From Spirochaetales bacterium (GTDB lineage Bacteria > Spirochaetota > Spirochaetia > Sphaerochaetales > Sphaerochaetaceae): a DNA stretch of 64,000 bases. The stretch's first letter is position 1. Every line of letters begins with the position of its first letter. Positions 18,731 to 28,984 of this stretch are shown piece by piece. The position numbers were made by a program, and so were the translations under genes. The notes below the pieces were generated by a model that saw only the letters and a program-made list of their open reading frames with translations, did no database searches and was not told where the DNA came from. The DNA lies in NCBI GenBank assembly GCA_012519115.1, contig JAAYQW010000001.1, forward strand, positions 1 through 64,000. Direction: 5' to 3'.

Positions 18731-20443
18731 TTAAATCCCCCAAGTTTCAAGAGCATGCATAGAAAGATTCTTGGCTCTATCCTGAATGGAGGTTTCGTCC
18801 CAAACTTCAGTATCAAGATAAGCGGAAAGCGTTTCGATGCCTTCTGCATACTTACGAAGCCCACCCTTGTCACCTGACCCGGTTTTCTTTTTTTTCCAGT
18901 CAGCATCACGGATGGAAGCGTTTAACGCTTGAGTGATAATCGTAAGATTTCCAAGCGTAAGGAGTTTTCGGTCACGAAAGTCTGCAGCTTCTTCGTCCCC
19001 GGTAAAAGCCCAGTGGTTTCGCCACTTCTTCGGCATCATATGCTCAAGGCTATATTTGCTGATGCCCAGCAACTGTGTGGAGTGTCTGCGACGGTCACGG
19101 ATTTTGGATTCAATCAGGTATAGAACACCTATGGCCTGCTTATTCGTCAGTAGCGCATCGTTGAATGCCGTCGTTACATCCCTGTCCGTAGGCATACGAT
19201 TTATCTTATCATCCTGATTGTCTAGGTAACTGATAAACTGATCCTTTGACAAGACTCGATTAAGTATTAAACGGTCGGAGAAAAGCTGATTGTAATTCTT
19301 GGTAGTTGCGCGGGTCACAATGCGTCGCATTATATACGATTCCAGATAATCATACAGGTCGTTCCGTACCGAAATATCCCGTACATTGCGCTCAACAAAT
19401 AGGAGATAAGGAATCAGTGTGGCGGTGTCCAAAGCGAATATTATCGCGTTGAGGCGTTCAATCCCAGCCACAGAAGGCAACTCGTCATCAATGATGTTTG
19501 CGTTAATTGCCTTTTTGAAATAATCAGCATACTGGCGTATTTCCTCAAGGATAGATTGCTTATCGCCTCCGAAGTAATCCTTGATGAAACGCTTGTAGGA
19601 ATCGAAAAGCTTTTCCACTTTCGAAAATGTCAACTTGTCGTCGGCACTAACTTTCAACTCCGAGTCTTGTATTTTTATTTGGAGGAATGAGAAAAAGAAC
19701 AGGTCGATAAATGTCCTTTTCAGTCTGCCAGTGGTGACTTCTCTATCCCAGTATTCCTTTGTTTCATCGTCTTTCTCAAAGACATCAAGCCAGTACGTTC
19801 TATACTTAGTCATGTCGTTGCGCCCGAAGAAGTAATTTTTCAAGAGTTCAGCTGTAGTTAGACGAACTCCAAGTGAGTTGATAGTATCAAAAATCTGCTG
19901 TTCGTCTTCTTCCGTAGCAAGGTCAATGCCGACGAACAGCATATGGTAGCAAACCGCATCGAAATCCACCTTGGAAGGGTTAATATTGTCGACGAAGTAT
20001 TGATAAGCAAGGGAGATGTTGTCTTTGCGGTCGGTAGGCTGGATATTCTCTAACTCCATAATCGCATTGTACGCTTCGATGTCGTTATGGTTGTGTTGTA
20101 AGACTGTTCGGTCATCGTCGAGGCGGAAACGCTTATCGAACTTCCGCAAGCTATCATTCTTAAGGCACAATACCTTAAGCATGATGCTCAACGTAGTGAG
20201 CCGCTGCTGACCGTCGATGACCGTTCTAATATCGCCGATAGTGCTTGAAGTATCCGTCAACTTTTGCTTAAGTATAATCGAACCCATAAAGTATGGTGTC
20301 TGCGTCCTACTTACATTCTCAACATCCTCAAGTAGACGTTCCCACTGGGGCTCGCCCCATACATAAGCGCGCTGGAAAAACGGAATCTCAAGTATACGGC
20401 TTCCGTTAAAAATCTCATTAATTGTACGTTTCCCTGCATCCAT
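18731..20443 (-). CDS. DUF262 + DUF1524 (HNH-type) protein, GmrSD-like
   Basis: DUF262 motif VIDGQQRLTTLSIML and C-terminal SLEHMMPKKW...LLTLGNLTIITQALN. Confidence 0.85.
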   Translation of the reverse strand: MDAGKRTINEIFNGSRILEIPFFQRAYVWGEPQWERLLEDVENVSRTQTPYFMGSIILKQKLTDTSSTIGDIRTVIDGQQRLTTLSIMLKVLCLKNDSLRKFDKRFRLDDDRTVLQHNHNDIEAYNAIMELENIQPTDRKDNISLAYQYFVDNINPSKVDFDAVCYHMLFVGIDLATEEDEQQIFDTINSLGVRLTTAELLKNYFFGRNDMTKYRTYWLDVFEKDDETKEYWDREVTTGRLKRTFIDLFFFSFLQIKIQDSELKVSADDKLTFSKVEKLFDSYKRFIKDYFGGDKQSILEEIRQYADYFKKAINANIIDDELPSVAGIERLNAIIFALDTATLIPYLLFVERNVRDISVRNDLYDYLESYIMRRIVTRATTKNYNQLFSDRLILNRVLSKDQFISYLDNQDDKINRMPTDRDVTTAFNDALLTNKQAIGVLYLIESKIRDRRRHSTQLLGISKYSLEHMMPKKWRNHWAFTGDEEAADFRDRKLLTLGNLTIITQALNASIRDADWKKKKTGSGDKGGLRKYAEGIETLSAYLDTEVWDETSIQDRAKNLSMHALETWGI

Positions 20444-20602
20444 TGCTAATCCTCCAGATAGTAATAATAATCGTTCTTATTCCTTTGTAGAAATGGCTCA
20501 AAAATATCGCTACTACGGTAAATTATGCGCCTTTGACTTCTTCAGGAAGATTATAAGTCATCTCAGCAGGTTTTTCACATATTTCCAACCGTTCGGATTG
20601 TT

Positions 20603-21301
20603 CTACTCCATGTAATCAAGTGTCTGATCGTTGAGTGTCGCCTTAACTTCTCTCCACATCGGCATATACATATCCATTAGTGAAACGAACCGTTCGTTAT
20701 GGGTTTTCTCTACGAGGTGAATGAGCTCGTGTAGAATGATGTATTCAAGACATTCCGGTGTTTTCTTGGCAAGCTGAAGGTTAATCCATATCTTACCCGT
20801 CTTGGGGTTACAGGTTCCCCACCGTGTGGTCATGTACTTCGTTTGCCACCCCGTAGCCTTCAAGTCTGTTATCTTTTCCCATTTGGGAAGCAATCTCGCT
20901 ATTTCGGTTTTTAGCAACTCCCGGTACCATTCGCGGACAAGGTTTTCACGCTGATCGGCGGTGCTCCCTTTGCGCACCGTCAGCACAGCTTTGTCACCAG
21001 AAAGGACAATCGAGTTTTTGTTGCCGTATTCTATCTGGAGATAGTACTGCTTACCCCAGACAAATAAGGTTTCGCCGGAAACATACTCCCGCTCAGATTG
21101 CCGAGACTGGTTGTCGAACTTAGCGATTTGTTTTTTTATCCAGCTTACCTTAGTCCGAACGAACCGTTCAATCGCCTCGTCGCTTATTGTGAGGGGGGCG
21201 GATACCATCACGCTACCGTTGGGAGGCTTAACGTAGAGATGCATATTTTTGATATCTTTTTTGCACACCTCTATCGGTATGCCCGAAATGTTCAGCAGCA
21301 C
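20603..21301 (-). CDS. YgjP-like/DUF45 zinc metallopeptidase
   Basis: ILHELIHLVEKTHNERF HExxH motif, WGTCNPKTGKIWINLQLAKKTPECLEYI; abuts hsdR. Confidence 0.88.
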   Translation of the reverse strand: MLLNISGIPIEVCKKDIKNMHLYVKPPNGSVMVSAPLTISDEAIERFVRTKVSWIKKQIAKFDNQSRQSEREYVSGETLFVWGKQYYLQIEYGNKNSIVLSGDKAVLTVRKGSTADQRENLVREWYRELLKTEIARLLPKWEKITDLKATGWQTKYMTTRWGTCNPKTGKIWINLQLAKKTPECLEYIILHELIHLVEKTHNERFVSLMDMYMPMWREVKATLNDQTLDYME

Positions 21302-24300
21302 TTAATATTCCCCCTGTTCCACAACGATGTTGTAGACTCTTTCAACCTCGTCCTTGTCTTTCAGTATCTTGTACAGCGCTTGCTTTATGCGCCGCTCTTT
21401 GAACTCGTTATGCCGGAAATCGGCTTGCTTGCTTTCGCGGACAGCTTTGTCGAGGGCAAGAGCTAAAGCCTCGTCCTCTCCGCAGTTATCGAATAGCGCC
21501 CTTAACGCTCCGCTGTGGCGGATACTTTCAGGGTAACGCGGATTGTTTTCAGGTGTTTCTGCGTTCTTTACCAATTCGATATACTTGGCGAGCATCTCTT
21601 CATATGCGATTGCACCCTCGCTTCTTGCCTTGATGAGTTCGTCGAGAATAGCCGACATCTTTTCATAATACTTCGGATTTATGAGGATCTTCTCAACAAT
21701 CTTTTTGCGGATGTTGTTCTCGATTGCCTCGGCCGCTGCTTCCTTACCTTTGCCGCCAAGCCGTTCACCCTGAGCCAGCACGAAGTCAAGAAGAGTGAAG
21801 TCATCAAACTCTCCTATTTTACGGCTGTCATCGGCTTTAATGTAGGTATCGATAAGTCGGCGCATATCCGCCTCATATGACTTCAAGTCAATAAAGTCGC
21901 CGCTGGCATTGCCGATGGTTTCTTTCAAGGCGGTGTAGAATGTGACCTTTTTACCGATGTCCGCCTGCTCGGCAGCAGTGTAGCCTGCTTCGTTCATTTC
22001 GCCCTTGATTTCGGCATAGGCACGGATAAGGCGGTTTACAAGTTTATACAGCTTCTCACGGCTGCGGGAACATGACTCGTCGTCAATGCCGCCGACGCCG
22101 TCCTCGCCACAGAAATAATAGATGAAGTCGATCTCAGCTCGCGGAGCGGGAACACCGCCGCAGAGGTCTTCCAGTTCCTCAAGTGTGATATCAAGGTATT
22201 TCTTCGCTTCACCAAGGCGGTCTTTTATCAAGCCCTCCACGTCTTCGGGCGAGTAGCCTTCAAATGCTCCAGCAGTATATTTATTAAGGGCATCTGCCAG
22301 GTCACCAAACAACTGCTTATAGTCTACGATGTAGCCGAAGTCTTTTTCCTCGCCATCCAGACGGTTGACGCGGCAGATAGCTTGAAACAAGCCGTGGTCG
22401 CGCATTGATTTGTCGATGTAGAGATAGGTGCAGGGCGGGGCATCAAAGCCGGTTAGCAGTTTATCAACCACGATGAGCAGCCTCATCTGCGCCGGTTCCT
22501 CGACGAACTTACGTTTGGCTTCAGCTTCAAATCCCTCCACGCTTTGACCGTTCAGCATTTGCGTGTAGACTTCATATTTTTCAAATTCCTCCGCATCCTC
22601 GGTTTCGGTACGAAGGTTTCCGGGAAGCGGAACGAAAGACGTAATGATGGCACATTGTTTGAAACCGCGGGACTGGAATATCTCGTAATACTTGCAGGCG
22701 GAATAAATGGAGTCCGCCACGAGCATGGCGTTCCCCTTGCCGTCGGCAAGGCGGTTTTTGATGTCAAAGTCGCTGATAATGTCCTCGGCAATGACTTCAA
22801 GCCGTTTCAGGGAACTATAGACTTTTTGCATATTGCCCCACTTGGACTTCAGCTTGGCTTTCGCCGCATCATTCAGCCCACGGGTCTTAATATCAAAATA
22901 CTGGTCAATCCGCTCTTGATTGCTGATGATTTGCTCGATGTCGCGGGCTTCGTAGCGGAGGTCAAGGACAACGCCGTCGGTGACAGCTTCGTCATATTTA
23001 TAGGTATGAATACAACCCGGTGCGAAAACCTCAATGCTTGTCTTTTTATCCTTGACAAGGAGTGGTGTACCCGTGAATCCGATGAAGACAGCGTTCGGGA
23101 GGATCTCCTTCATTGCCTCGTGTAAGAGACCGCTTTGGGTTCTGTGGCACTCATCCACGAAAACAACAAAACCGCCCTTTGCCTTAAAGCCTGTAGGCAG
23201 AGCGGCTTTCAATTCACGGATGAATTGTTCGACTGACCTCTTGGCTTGGGCTTCGTTGGATTCCGAACCGGTACGGACACCGAATTTATGAATCAGGGAG
23301 CAGATAAGCCGCTTCTCAGTCTTATCCAGCCGCTTTACAAGATCGTCACAGGACTTGGTGCGGTAGACCTGTTCGTCTACACCCAAATAGACTTTTTCCA
23401 TCTGCTCATCAAGTTCATCACGGTCGGTGATAATGAGGACACGAGCCTCGGGGTTTCCCGCCAGTATCCATTTGGAGAGCCAAACCATCGTCAAGGTTTT
23501 GCCGCTGCCTTGGGTATGCCAGATGATGCCGCCCTGCCCCCTGTTCAATTTTATCTGGGCTTTCTTTACACCGAAAAACTGATTATGGCGGCAGACCTTT
23601 TTAACGCCTTTATCGAACACGATGAAGTTATGGATGAGGTCGAGGAAGCGCCGTTTCTGGAACATGCTGAATAGCTGTCGGTCGAGTTTATCGGGCAGGC
23701 TTTTGCATTTCTCCAGAATATCGAGGGACACATCGTCCAGCGGTTGCGACGCGGTGTTAACGGTATCATTTTTCCATTCGAGATAATACTTCTCTGGCGT
23801 TTCAATGGCGGCATAGCGAAGACCCTCTCCGGTGTTGCCCGCCATAACAAACTGGATGGTGGTAAAGAACGGCTTGTTGAAATGCTCGCTCTGGTTGGAG
23901 AGGTTCTGCCGTATGCCCTGAGATATCGATACGGTGGATTTCTTCAATTCAATTACAGCTACAGCGATACCGTTAATATAGACGACAAGGTCGGGGCGGC
24001 GTTCGCTGCCAGACTTAACTGTCACTTCCTCAGCAACAGCAAATTCGTTATGATGAGAGTATTCCCAATCTATGAAATAAACCGTCTTGTCAGGGTCGCC
24101 GGGGTTTTCATGAACTTTCGCACCATATTTGAGGAGGGAATACACGTTTTGATTCGCCTTATATAAGCCCTGTTGCAAATTGCCCGCTGCTTTGGTGAGT
24201 TTAAGCACAGCCTTATCCGCGATAGATCGGCTATGTCCGCCGCCTTTGGGTGAAGTTAGCCAGGCGGTCAGGCGGTCTTCTATAATGTTCGTGTTTATCT

Positions 24301-24406
24301 GCCCGTGCAGGTCGCCCAAATAGGTGTAGTTTAACCCTGCCTTGTCTTGGAACAGGGAGAGTACGCGGTTTTGGGTCTTGCGTTCGGCTTCGTTGATCCT
24401 CGGCAT
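21302..24406 (-). CDS. hsdR: Type I restriction enzyme, R (endonuclease/translocase) subunit
   Basis: PDLVVYINGIAVAVIELK nuclease motif, HTQGSGKTLTM Walker A, DECHRTQ. Confidence 0.96.
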   Translation of the reverse strand: MPRINEAERKTQNRVLSLFQDKAGLNYTYLGDLHGQINTNIIEDRLTAWLTSPKGGGHSRSIADKAVLKLTKAAGNLQQGLYKANQNVYSLLKYGAKVHENPGDPDKTVYFIDWEYSHHNEFAVAEEVTVKSGSERRPDLVVYINGIAVAVIELKKSTVSISQGIRQNLSNQSEHFNKPFFTTIQFVMAGNTGEGLRYAAIETPEKYYLEWKNDTVNTASQPLDDVSLDILEKCKSLPDKLDRQLFSMFQKRRFLDLIHNFIVFDKGVKKVCRHNQFFGVKKAQIKLNRGQGGIIWHTQGSGKTLTMVWLSKWILAGNPEARVLIITDRDELDEQMEKVYLGVDEQVYRTKSCDDLVKRLDKTEKRLICSLIHKFGVRTGSESNEAQAKRSVEQFIRELKAALPTGFKAKGGFVVFVDECHRTQSGLLHEAMKEILPNAVFIGFTGTPLLVKDKKTSIEVFAPGCIHTYKYDEAVTDGVVLDLRYEARDIEQIISNQERIDQYFDIKTRGLNDAAKAKLKSKWGNMQKVYSSLKRLEVIAEDIISDFDIKNRLADGKGNAMLVADSIYSACKYYEIFQSRGFKQCAIITSFVPLPGNLRTETEDAEEFEKYEVYTQMLNGQSVEGFEAEAKRKFVEEPAQMRLLIVVDKLLTGFDAPPCTYLYIDKSMRDHGLFQAICRVNRLDGEEKDFGYIVDYKQLFGDLADALNKYTAGAFEGYSPEDVEGLIKDRLGEAKKYLDITLEELEDLCGGVPAPRAEIDFIYYFCGEDGVGGIDDESCSRSREKLYKLVNRLIRAYAEIKGEMNEAGYTAAEQADIGKKVTFYTALKETIGNASGDFIDLKSYEADMRRLIDTYIKADDSRKIGEFDDFTLLDFVLAQGERLGGKGKEAAAEAIENNIRKKIVEKILINPKYYEKMSAILDELIKARSEGAIAYEEMLAKYIELVKNAETPENNPRYPESIRHSGALRALFDNCGEDEALALALDKAVRESKQADFRHNEFKERRIKQALYKILKDKDEVERVYNIVVEQGEY

Positions 24407-24409
24407 CGA

Positions 24410-26200
24410 TTAGCTCCCTCCTTGCAATAGGGTGTTCAGTTCTCGAAGAGCACGGGCGATGTTGGCATCGCTGAAGTTCTGCTTTTTCAGCTTTTCCTTC
24501 CACTCGACATCGGTGGCAATCAGGTGTTTGACGGACTGCACAGACACGGGCGTTCCCGCCTCCATCAGGTCACAGGTTGCCATATCCACCGTTGCGAGAA
24601 GTTCCAGCTTGTTTACGCTCTTGTATTTTAACTTATCGGCTACCCATTTGATGTCAGCCTGTCTGTCCCAACTTTGGACGTAGGCAAGGGCTTTGCTGAT
24701 GTTCTTTCCACGGGCAAAGGTTGTGCCTTGTTTTTTGTTGAAGGTGGCGATGTAGTTCATATTTTTGGCTATCATCTCGCCGCCCTTATAGCGCACTTCG
24801 TCAGCATAGGGACCCGCCGCTTTTTTCTTGAACGCCGCCGTGCTTTCGCCTTGATATCGACGCAGGAGATAGAGGCACTTCTGTACCTTTTTTCTGCCCA
24901 ACGGGTATTTGTCGGAGTAAAGTGCGTCCACAATGCCCGCAATCATCACGGCATCGTCAAATTGCTGGTTGTGCCCTTTGAATTTGGTTTCTTTTGCAAC
25001 AGGGCGAAGCGGTTCTGTCTTCTTCTCTTGGTCAATATCAGCCGTTGCTTTTATGGGTTCGGATTCTACAAGCCGGATCCTGCCTGCCAGCAGTTCGCTC
25101 ATCATTCCCTGCTTGATGTTCTGCAGCTTATTCAGCTTCGCCGTAAGTACGTCAATCTCCGCATCCATATCGGAGAGGATTTCGGCGATGGCGGTCTGCT
25201 CAGCAATAGTTGGTGGAATTTTCACTTCCAGTTTACTATATTCAGAAATCCAGTAACGTTGATGGTCTTTCAAAGGGAAATTTATCGTCTGCATAAGAGC
25301 ATAAATCAAACGAATGTCACAAATTCCTGTTGATGTCAGCAATTTCATTGCAGAGGATTTCACCTTGAACGGATAAGTGATGTACTTGGATTCGGTTGTA
25401 AAATCATCAAATATTATTACAGGTAAATTTGTGTAAATGCCATCGCGCTCATTTGTATAACCTAATACTAATGACTTGCCAGCAGTCAAAACTGGAGTGC
25501 CGCTTTCTTCATACTTGGTGCTTGCAACAATATATTTTTGTGGTTGCTCGTATTGAAGTAATTCACTAAGCGTTGTTTTCACCCACTCGCCCTCAAATCC
25601 CGGCAGCTTCCGCTTGCCCGTGAGCAGTTCCTGCATCACCCCCTGCTTGATGGCGCGCTTCTTAGCGATGAGCTTCTCCGTCGCGGCAAGCAAGGCGTCC
25701 GTATCCGAGAGCGCTTCAGCTATGCGGCGCTGTTCGGGGAGGGGAGGAAGTTGAACTTCAATCTCCGCTAACGATCTCGCCGAGATATGAACAATAGCAT
25801 CACCTTGACCGCGACTTGCTTTTTGCTCAGCAATCGGCTTTGAATTCAAATAGTAACCTAAGAAAAGACTATCCACCGCTTTTCTTGGTGTAAGTATCAC
25901 AATGTCTCCACCTGCATAAGCCTCGCAGTCATCAACAAAAGCAACGCATTTACCGATATCCTCTTTTGTTTCTCCTGAACCAGCAAACAACAATTCTCCT
26001 GTTCGCAAACGCCGAGAGGCATCTGCTACTGTCTCGGAAATATGCGAATGAAAAGTCTTCACATAATCATTGTGATGCGTATAAATCTCACCATACCGAA
26101 CACAAGGTATATTTCCGCTATGTGCTTCGTCCTTGTTTATCCCTCGACCTTTGGAAAAGTCACCTACAGAGCCGAGGATTGTTGTCTCCCAATTCACCAT
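24410..26200 (-). CDS. hsdS: Type I restriction specificity subunit with extra C-terminal domain
   Basis: Two target-recognition-domain conserved regions (LPPLPEQRRIAEALSDTDALL; IPPTIAEQTAIAEILSDMDAEI) followed by ~200 aa not belonging to HsdS. Confidence 0.92.
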   Translation of the reverse strand: MVNWETTILGSVGDFSKGRGINKDEAHSGNIPCVRYGEIYTHHNDYVKTFHSHISETVADASRRLRTGELLFAGSGETKEDIGKCVAFVDDCEAYAGGDIVILTPRKAVDSLFLGYYLNSKPIAEQKASRGQGDAIVHISARSLAEIEVQLPPLPEQRRIAEALSDTDALLAATEKLIAKKRAIKQGVMQELLTGKRKLPGFEGEWVKTTLSELLQYEQPQKYIVASTKYEESGTPVLTAGKSLVLGYTNERDGIYTNLPVIIFDDFTTESKYITYPFKVKSSAMKLLTSTGICDIRLIYALMQTINFPLKDHQRYWISEYSKLEVKIPPTIAEQTAIAEILSDMDAEIDVLTAKLNKLQNIKQGMMSELLAGRIRLVESEPIKATADIDQEKKTEPLRPVAKETKFKGHNQQFDDAVMIAGIVDALYSDKYPLGRKKVQKCLYLLRRYQGESTAAFKKKAAGPYADEVRYKGGEMIAKNMNYIATFNKKQGTTFARGKNISKALAYVQSWDRQADIKWVADKLKYKSVNKLELLATVDMATCDLMEAGTPVSVQSVKHLIATDVEWKEKLKKQNFSDANIARALRELNTLLQGGS

Positions 26201-28629
26201 ACAAACCCCATCCTCTCCAGATGAGATTTTACCTTACCCTCAAGCTGCGCGACCTCGGCTTCGAGTTCGGGCAGGGTCTGCTCATACCGCTCGTTGAGTT
26301 CGGTCACGCGGTCGGAAATGCGGTGGCTAACCGCCGTGTAGAGAGCATAGATGCCGCTGATCATCGCGCGGTACCATTTACGGTTCAAAAGCAGTTCCAC
26401 GCACACGGCTTCGGTCAGCTTGGGGTATTGCGCGCGGGCTTTCCTGTCGAGGGCGTCGCGGAGGCCTTTGACCGTCTTTGTGCCTTCGTCAACCCTTGTG
26501 ACCAAGGTCTGCAAAGTGGTCAGTTCCGCTTTATCGTCGACATCGAGGTCTTTGTCTTTAAGCTTCTTTTTCAGTTCCGGTTTGTCGAGGTTGCCGCTGT
26601 CTTTCAGAACATCTTTTATCACCGAGTCTTCCTCGGCATTTTCAAGCATCTCGTCTAGTTCGGCCTGAGCCGCCGCGATGACGGTGTCCATATCGTCGAT
26701 GGCTTTCTGCTTGGCAGCAAAGAACATCTCTATGATGAGGGATTTCGGCACAAGCTTGCCGTCCCAGCCTGTTTCTTTCTCTTGTTTGATCTCGGTGCCG
26801 TCCTTTTTCTTTTTTGTGGAGGTCTTCATAAACACCTCGATGTCGCGGATAGCCTTGTAGCCGTCTTGCACAAGGAGGTAAACATCGTCGGACATCGTTT
26901 CGTTCCAATAGGATAGAAGCACCTCGTAGACATCATATTTATCCACGAGAGTGATATGCTCGAAATCGATCAGTATTTCTTCAGCAATTTCGGAAATCAA
27001 CATCTTTGGCTTCGTCGTACCGGTAATGTTGCGGAGTTTGCCGGCCACACCGGTTTTCCACTTCTCAAAGGCGGCTTCTACTTTATCGGCATAAGCGGAA
27101 AATTCCGCATCATCGAAGATAGTATCCTGCACTTCGTCTTTTCCGACAGTTAACGTCTCAAAGCCCCCGCGGAAGCCTTTAAACAACTGCCCGCGCAGAT
27201 TCGGAAAAGTCTTCCAGTAGCGCGAAAGGCTCTCCACGTCCGCTGTCGGGATACCGCCGTTCAGATGTCCATCTATACTCTGTAAGTCCTCGGCCTCGCT
27301 GCCGTCTATATAGCGCGGAATGTTGAGGTTGTAAGCGTTCTTCTCCTTTATCTCGGCGTTTGGCACAAAGCGAGAGTATTTTGGCAGTTCGAGCCGCTGA
27401 TTGAATACCGCGGCGATCTTATAAACGTCGCGCTCGCGCAGACGGTTCTTGTTGCCGTCTTTTATAAAGTCGAGGCTGGCGTCAATCATGAAGATGCCGT
27501 CCCGTTCGTCGGCGTTTTCTTTGTCTATGATGATGATGCAGGCAGGAATACCCGTGCCGTAGAAAAGGTTGGCGGGCAAACCTATGATGCCTTTGATATA
27601 CCCTTTATCTATGATGGACTGTCGTATAGTAGCCTCAGCGTTTCCGCGAAAGAGAACGCCATGAGGCAGAATGACCGCTGCCTTTCCGTTGCGTTTCAGG
27701 GACTTGATAATGTGAAGTAGCCAAGCGAAATCACCGTTCTTTTGCGGTGGGCGATCGCCGTACCCATCAAAACGCCCGAACTCTTTCAGCCCGTGTGTCC
27801 AGTTTTTATCGGAAAACGGAGGATTGACCACGGCAAAGTCGAACGTTCGAAGCAGACTGTCATCATCTCTATTTTTAAACTTCGGGTCGGAGAATGTGCT
27901 GTAACCGCCCTCAATTACAGCGGTCGCCCGGTTGTGCAGTACGAGGTTCATCCTAGCAAGACCCGCAGTCGTGCCTTCCTTCTCCTGACCATATATGGAA
28001 ACCTCCACAGGCGCTGCTTCGGCGGCTCGTATAAGTAGGGAACCAGAACCGCAAGCGGGGTCGTAGAGGGTGACATCATTGCCATGAGCATGTTCAATGC
28101 CCACAACTTTTGCAAGAACACGGGACACCTCGGCAGGGGTATAGAACTGACCTTTGCTCCTGCCGCTCTCAGTGGCGAAGTTCCGCATCAGATATTCATA
28201 AGCGTCACCGATGATGTCATCGCCATCAGCGCGATTTTTGGATAAGTCAGGCATCTGATCACGGAATATACCGAGCAGTTCGCTCAGCTTATCTACCATC
28301 TCCTTGCCTTTACCCAGCTTATCCTCATCATTAAAGTGGGCGTTATCGATAACACCTCGGAGATTGTTCGCCTCAGCAAGACGGGCGATGATTTTATCCA
28401 TTTCTTCGCCGATATTCTTGTTGCCTATGAGCGCAAGCATATCATCGAAGCTTCCACCTTCCGGAACATCGATGTCACCATAGGCAACGCCTTTAAATTT
28501 GTCCGACACATACTTAACGAACAATAGGGTAAGAATATAATCCTTATACTGCGAACTATCCATGCCACCACGCAAACTATCACAGCTTGCCCAGAGGCTG
28601 GAATAGAGGTTACTTTTTTTTACCGCCAT
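26194..28629 (-). CDS. hsdM: Type I restriction-modification N6-adenine methyltransferase subunit
   Basis: GQFYTPAEVSRVLAKV, DPACGSGSLL, NPPFSDKNW motifs. Confidence 0.96.
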   Translation of the reverse strand: MAVKKSNLYSSLWASCDSLRGGMDSSQYKDYILTLLFVKYVSDKFKGVAYGDIDVPEGGSFDDMLALIGNKNIGEEMDKIIARLAEANNLRGVIDNAHFNDEDKLGKGKEMVDKLSELLGIFRDQMPDLSKNRADGDDIIGDAYEYLMRNFATESGRSKGQFYTPAEVSRVLAKVVGIEHAHGNDVTLYDPACGSGSLLIRAAEAAPVEVSIYGQEKEGTTAGLARMNLVLHNRATAVIEGGYSTFSDPKFKNRDDDSLLRTFDFAVVNPPFSDKNWTHGLKEFGRFDGYGDRPPQKNGDFAWLLHIIKSLKRNGKAAVILPHGVLFRGNAEATIRQSIIDKGYIKGIIGLPANLFYGTGIPACIIIIDKENADERDGIFMIDASLDFIKDGNKNRLRERDVYKIAAVFNQRLELPKYSRFVPNAEIKEKNAYNLNIPRYIDGSEAEDLQSIDGHLNGGIPTADVESLSRYWKTFPNLRGQLFKGFRGGFETLTVGKDEVQDTIFDDAEFSAYADKVEAAFEKWKTGVAGKLRNITGTTKPKMLISEIAEEILIDFEHITLVDKYDVYEVLLSYWNETMSDDVYLLVQDGYKAIRDIEVFMKTSTKKKKDGTEIKQEKETGWDGKLVPKSLIIEMFFAAKQKAIDDMDTVIAAAQAELDEMLENAEEDSVIKDVLKDSGNLDKPELKKKLKDKDLDVDDKAELTTLQTLVTRVDEGTKTVKGLRDALDRKARAQYPKLTEAVCVELLLNRKWYRAMISGIYALYTAVSHRISDRVTELNERYEQTLPELEAEVAQLEGKVKSHLERMGFVW

Positions 28630-28666
28630 AATGAGTTCCCTTCATGTAGTTCAATTAAATTATTAC

Positions 28667-28933
28667 TCACTGCTGTCGTTCTGTGGTGATATTAAGTATC
28701 TGACCAAGTTCTGGCGTGTATATTCCATAATGCGTCAACAGGTCAGATAGTAAGGCGACAAACACATTCCATTGTAGCGTTCGTTTTCCCTTTTCAATTT
28801 CCAGAAAAGCCTGTCTGCTGATTCCCATCTTTTCGGCAAGTTCAGATTGCTTTAACCGCAGCTTCGTTCTTAGCACCATAAGGTTATCTGACATCTTTTT
28901 AGTTAATTCGTCTTTGTTAATCTCGCCAGCCAC
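28667..28933 (-). CDS. XRE-family HTH transcriptional regulator
   Basis: LRTKLRLKQSELAEKMGISRQAFLEIEKGKRTLQWNVFVAL. Confidence 0.85.
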   Translation of the reverse strand: MAGEINKDELTKKMSDNLMVLRTKLRLKQSELAEKMGISRQAFLEIEKGKRTLQWNVFVALLSDLLTHYGIYTPELGQILNITTERQQ

Positions 28934-28984
28934 GAATTCCTACCTCCTTCATGAATGAGCGAACGGTTCTTCCGAATTAAATAT

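Noticed and set aside
17491-28933. Prophage interpretation of BRO-N and XRE genes
   Set aside because: No integrase, terminase, capsid, tail or lysis genes; the neighbouring genes are restriction-related.
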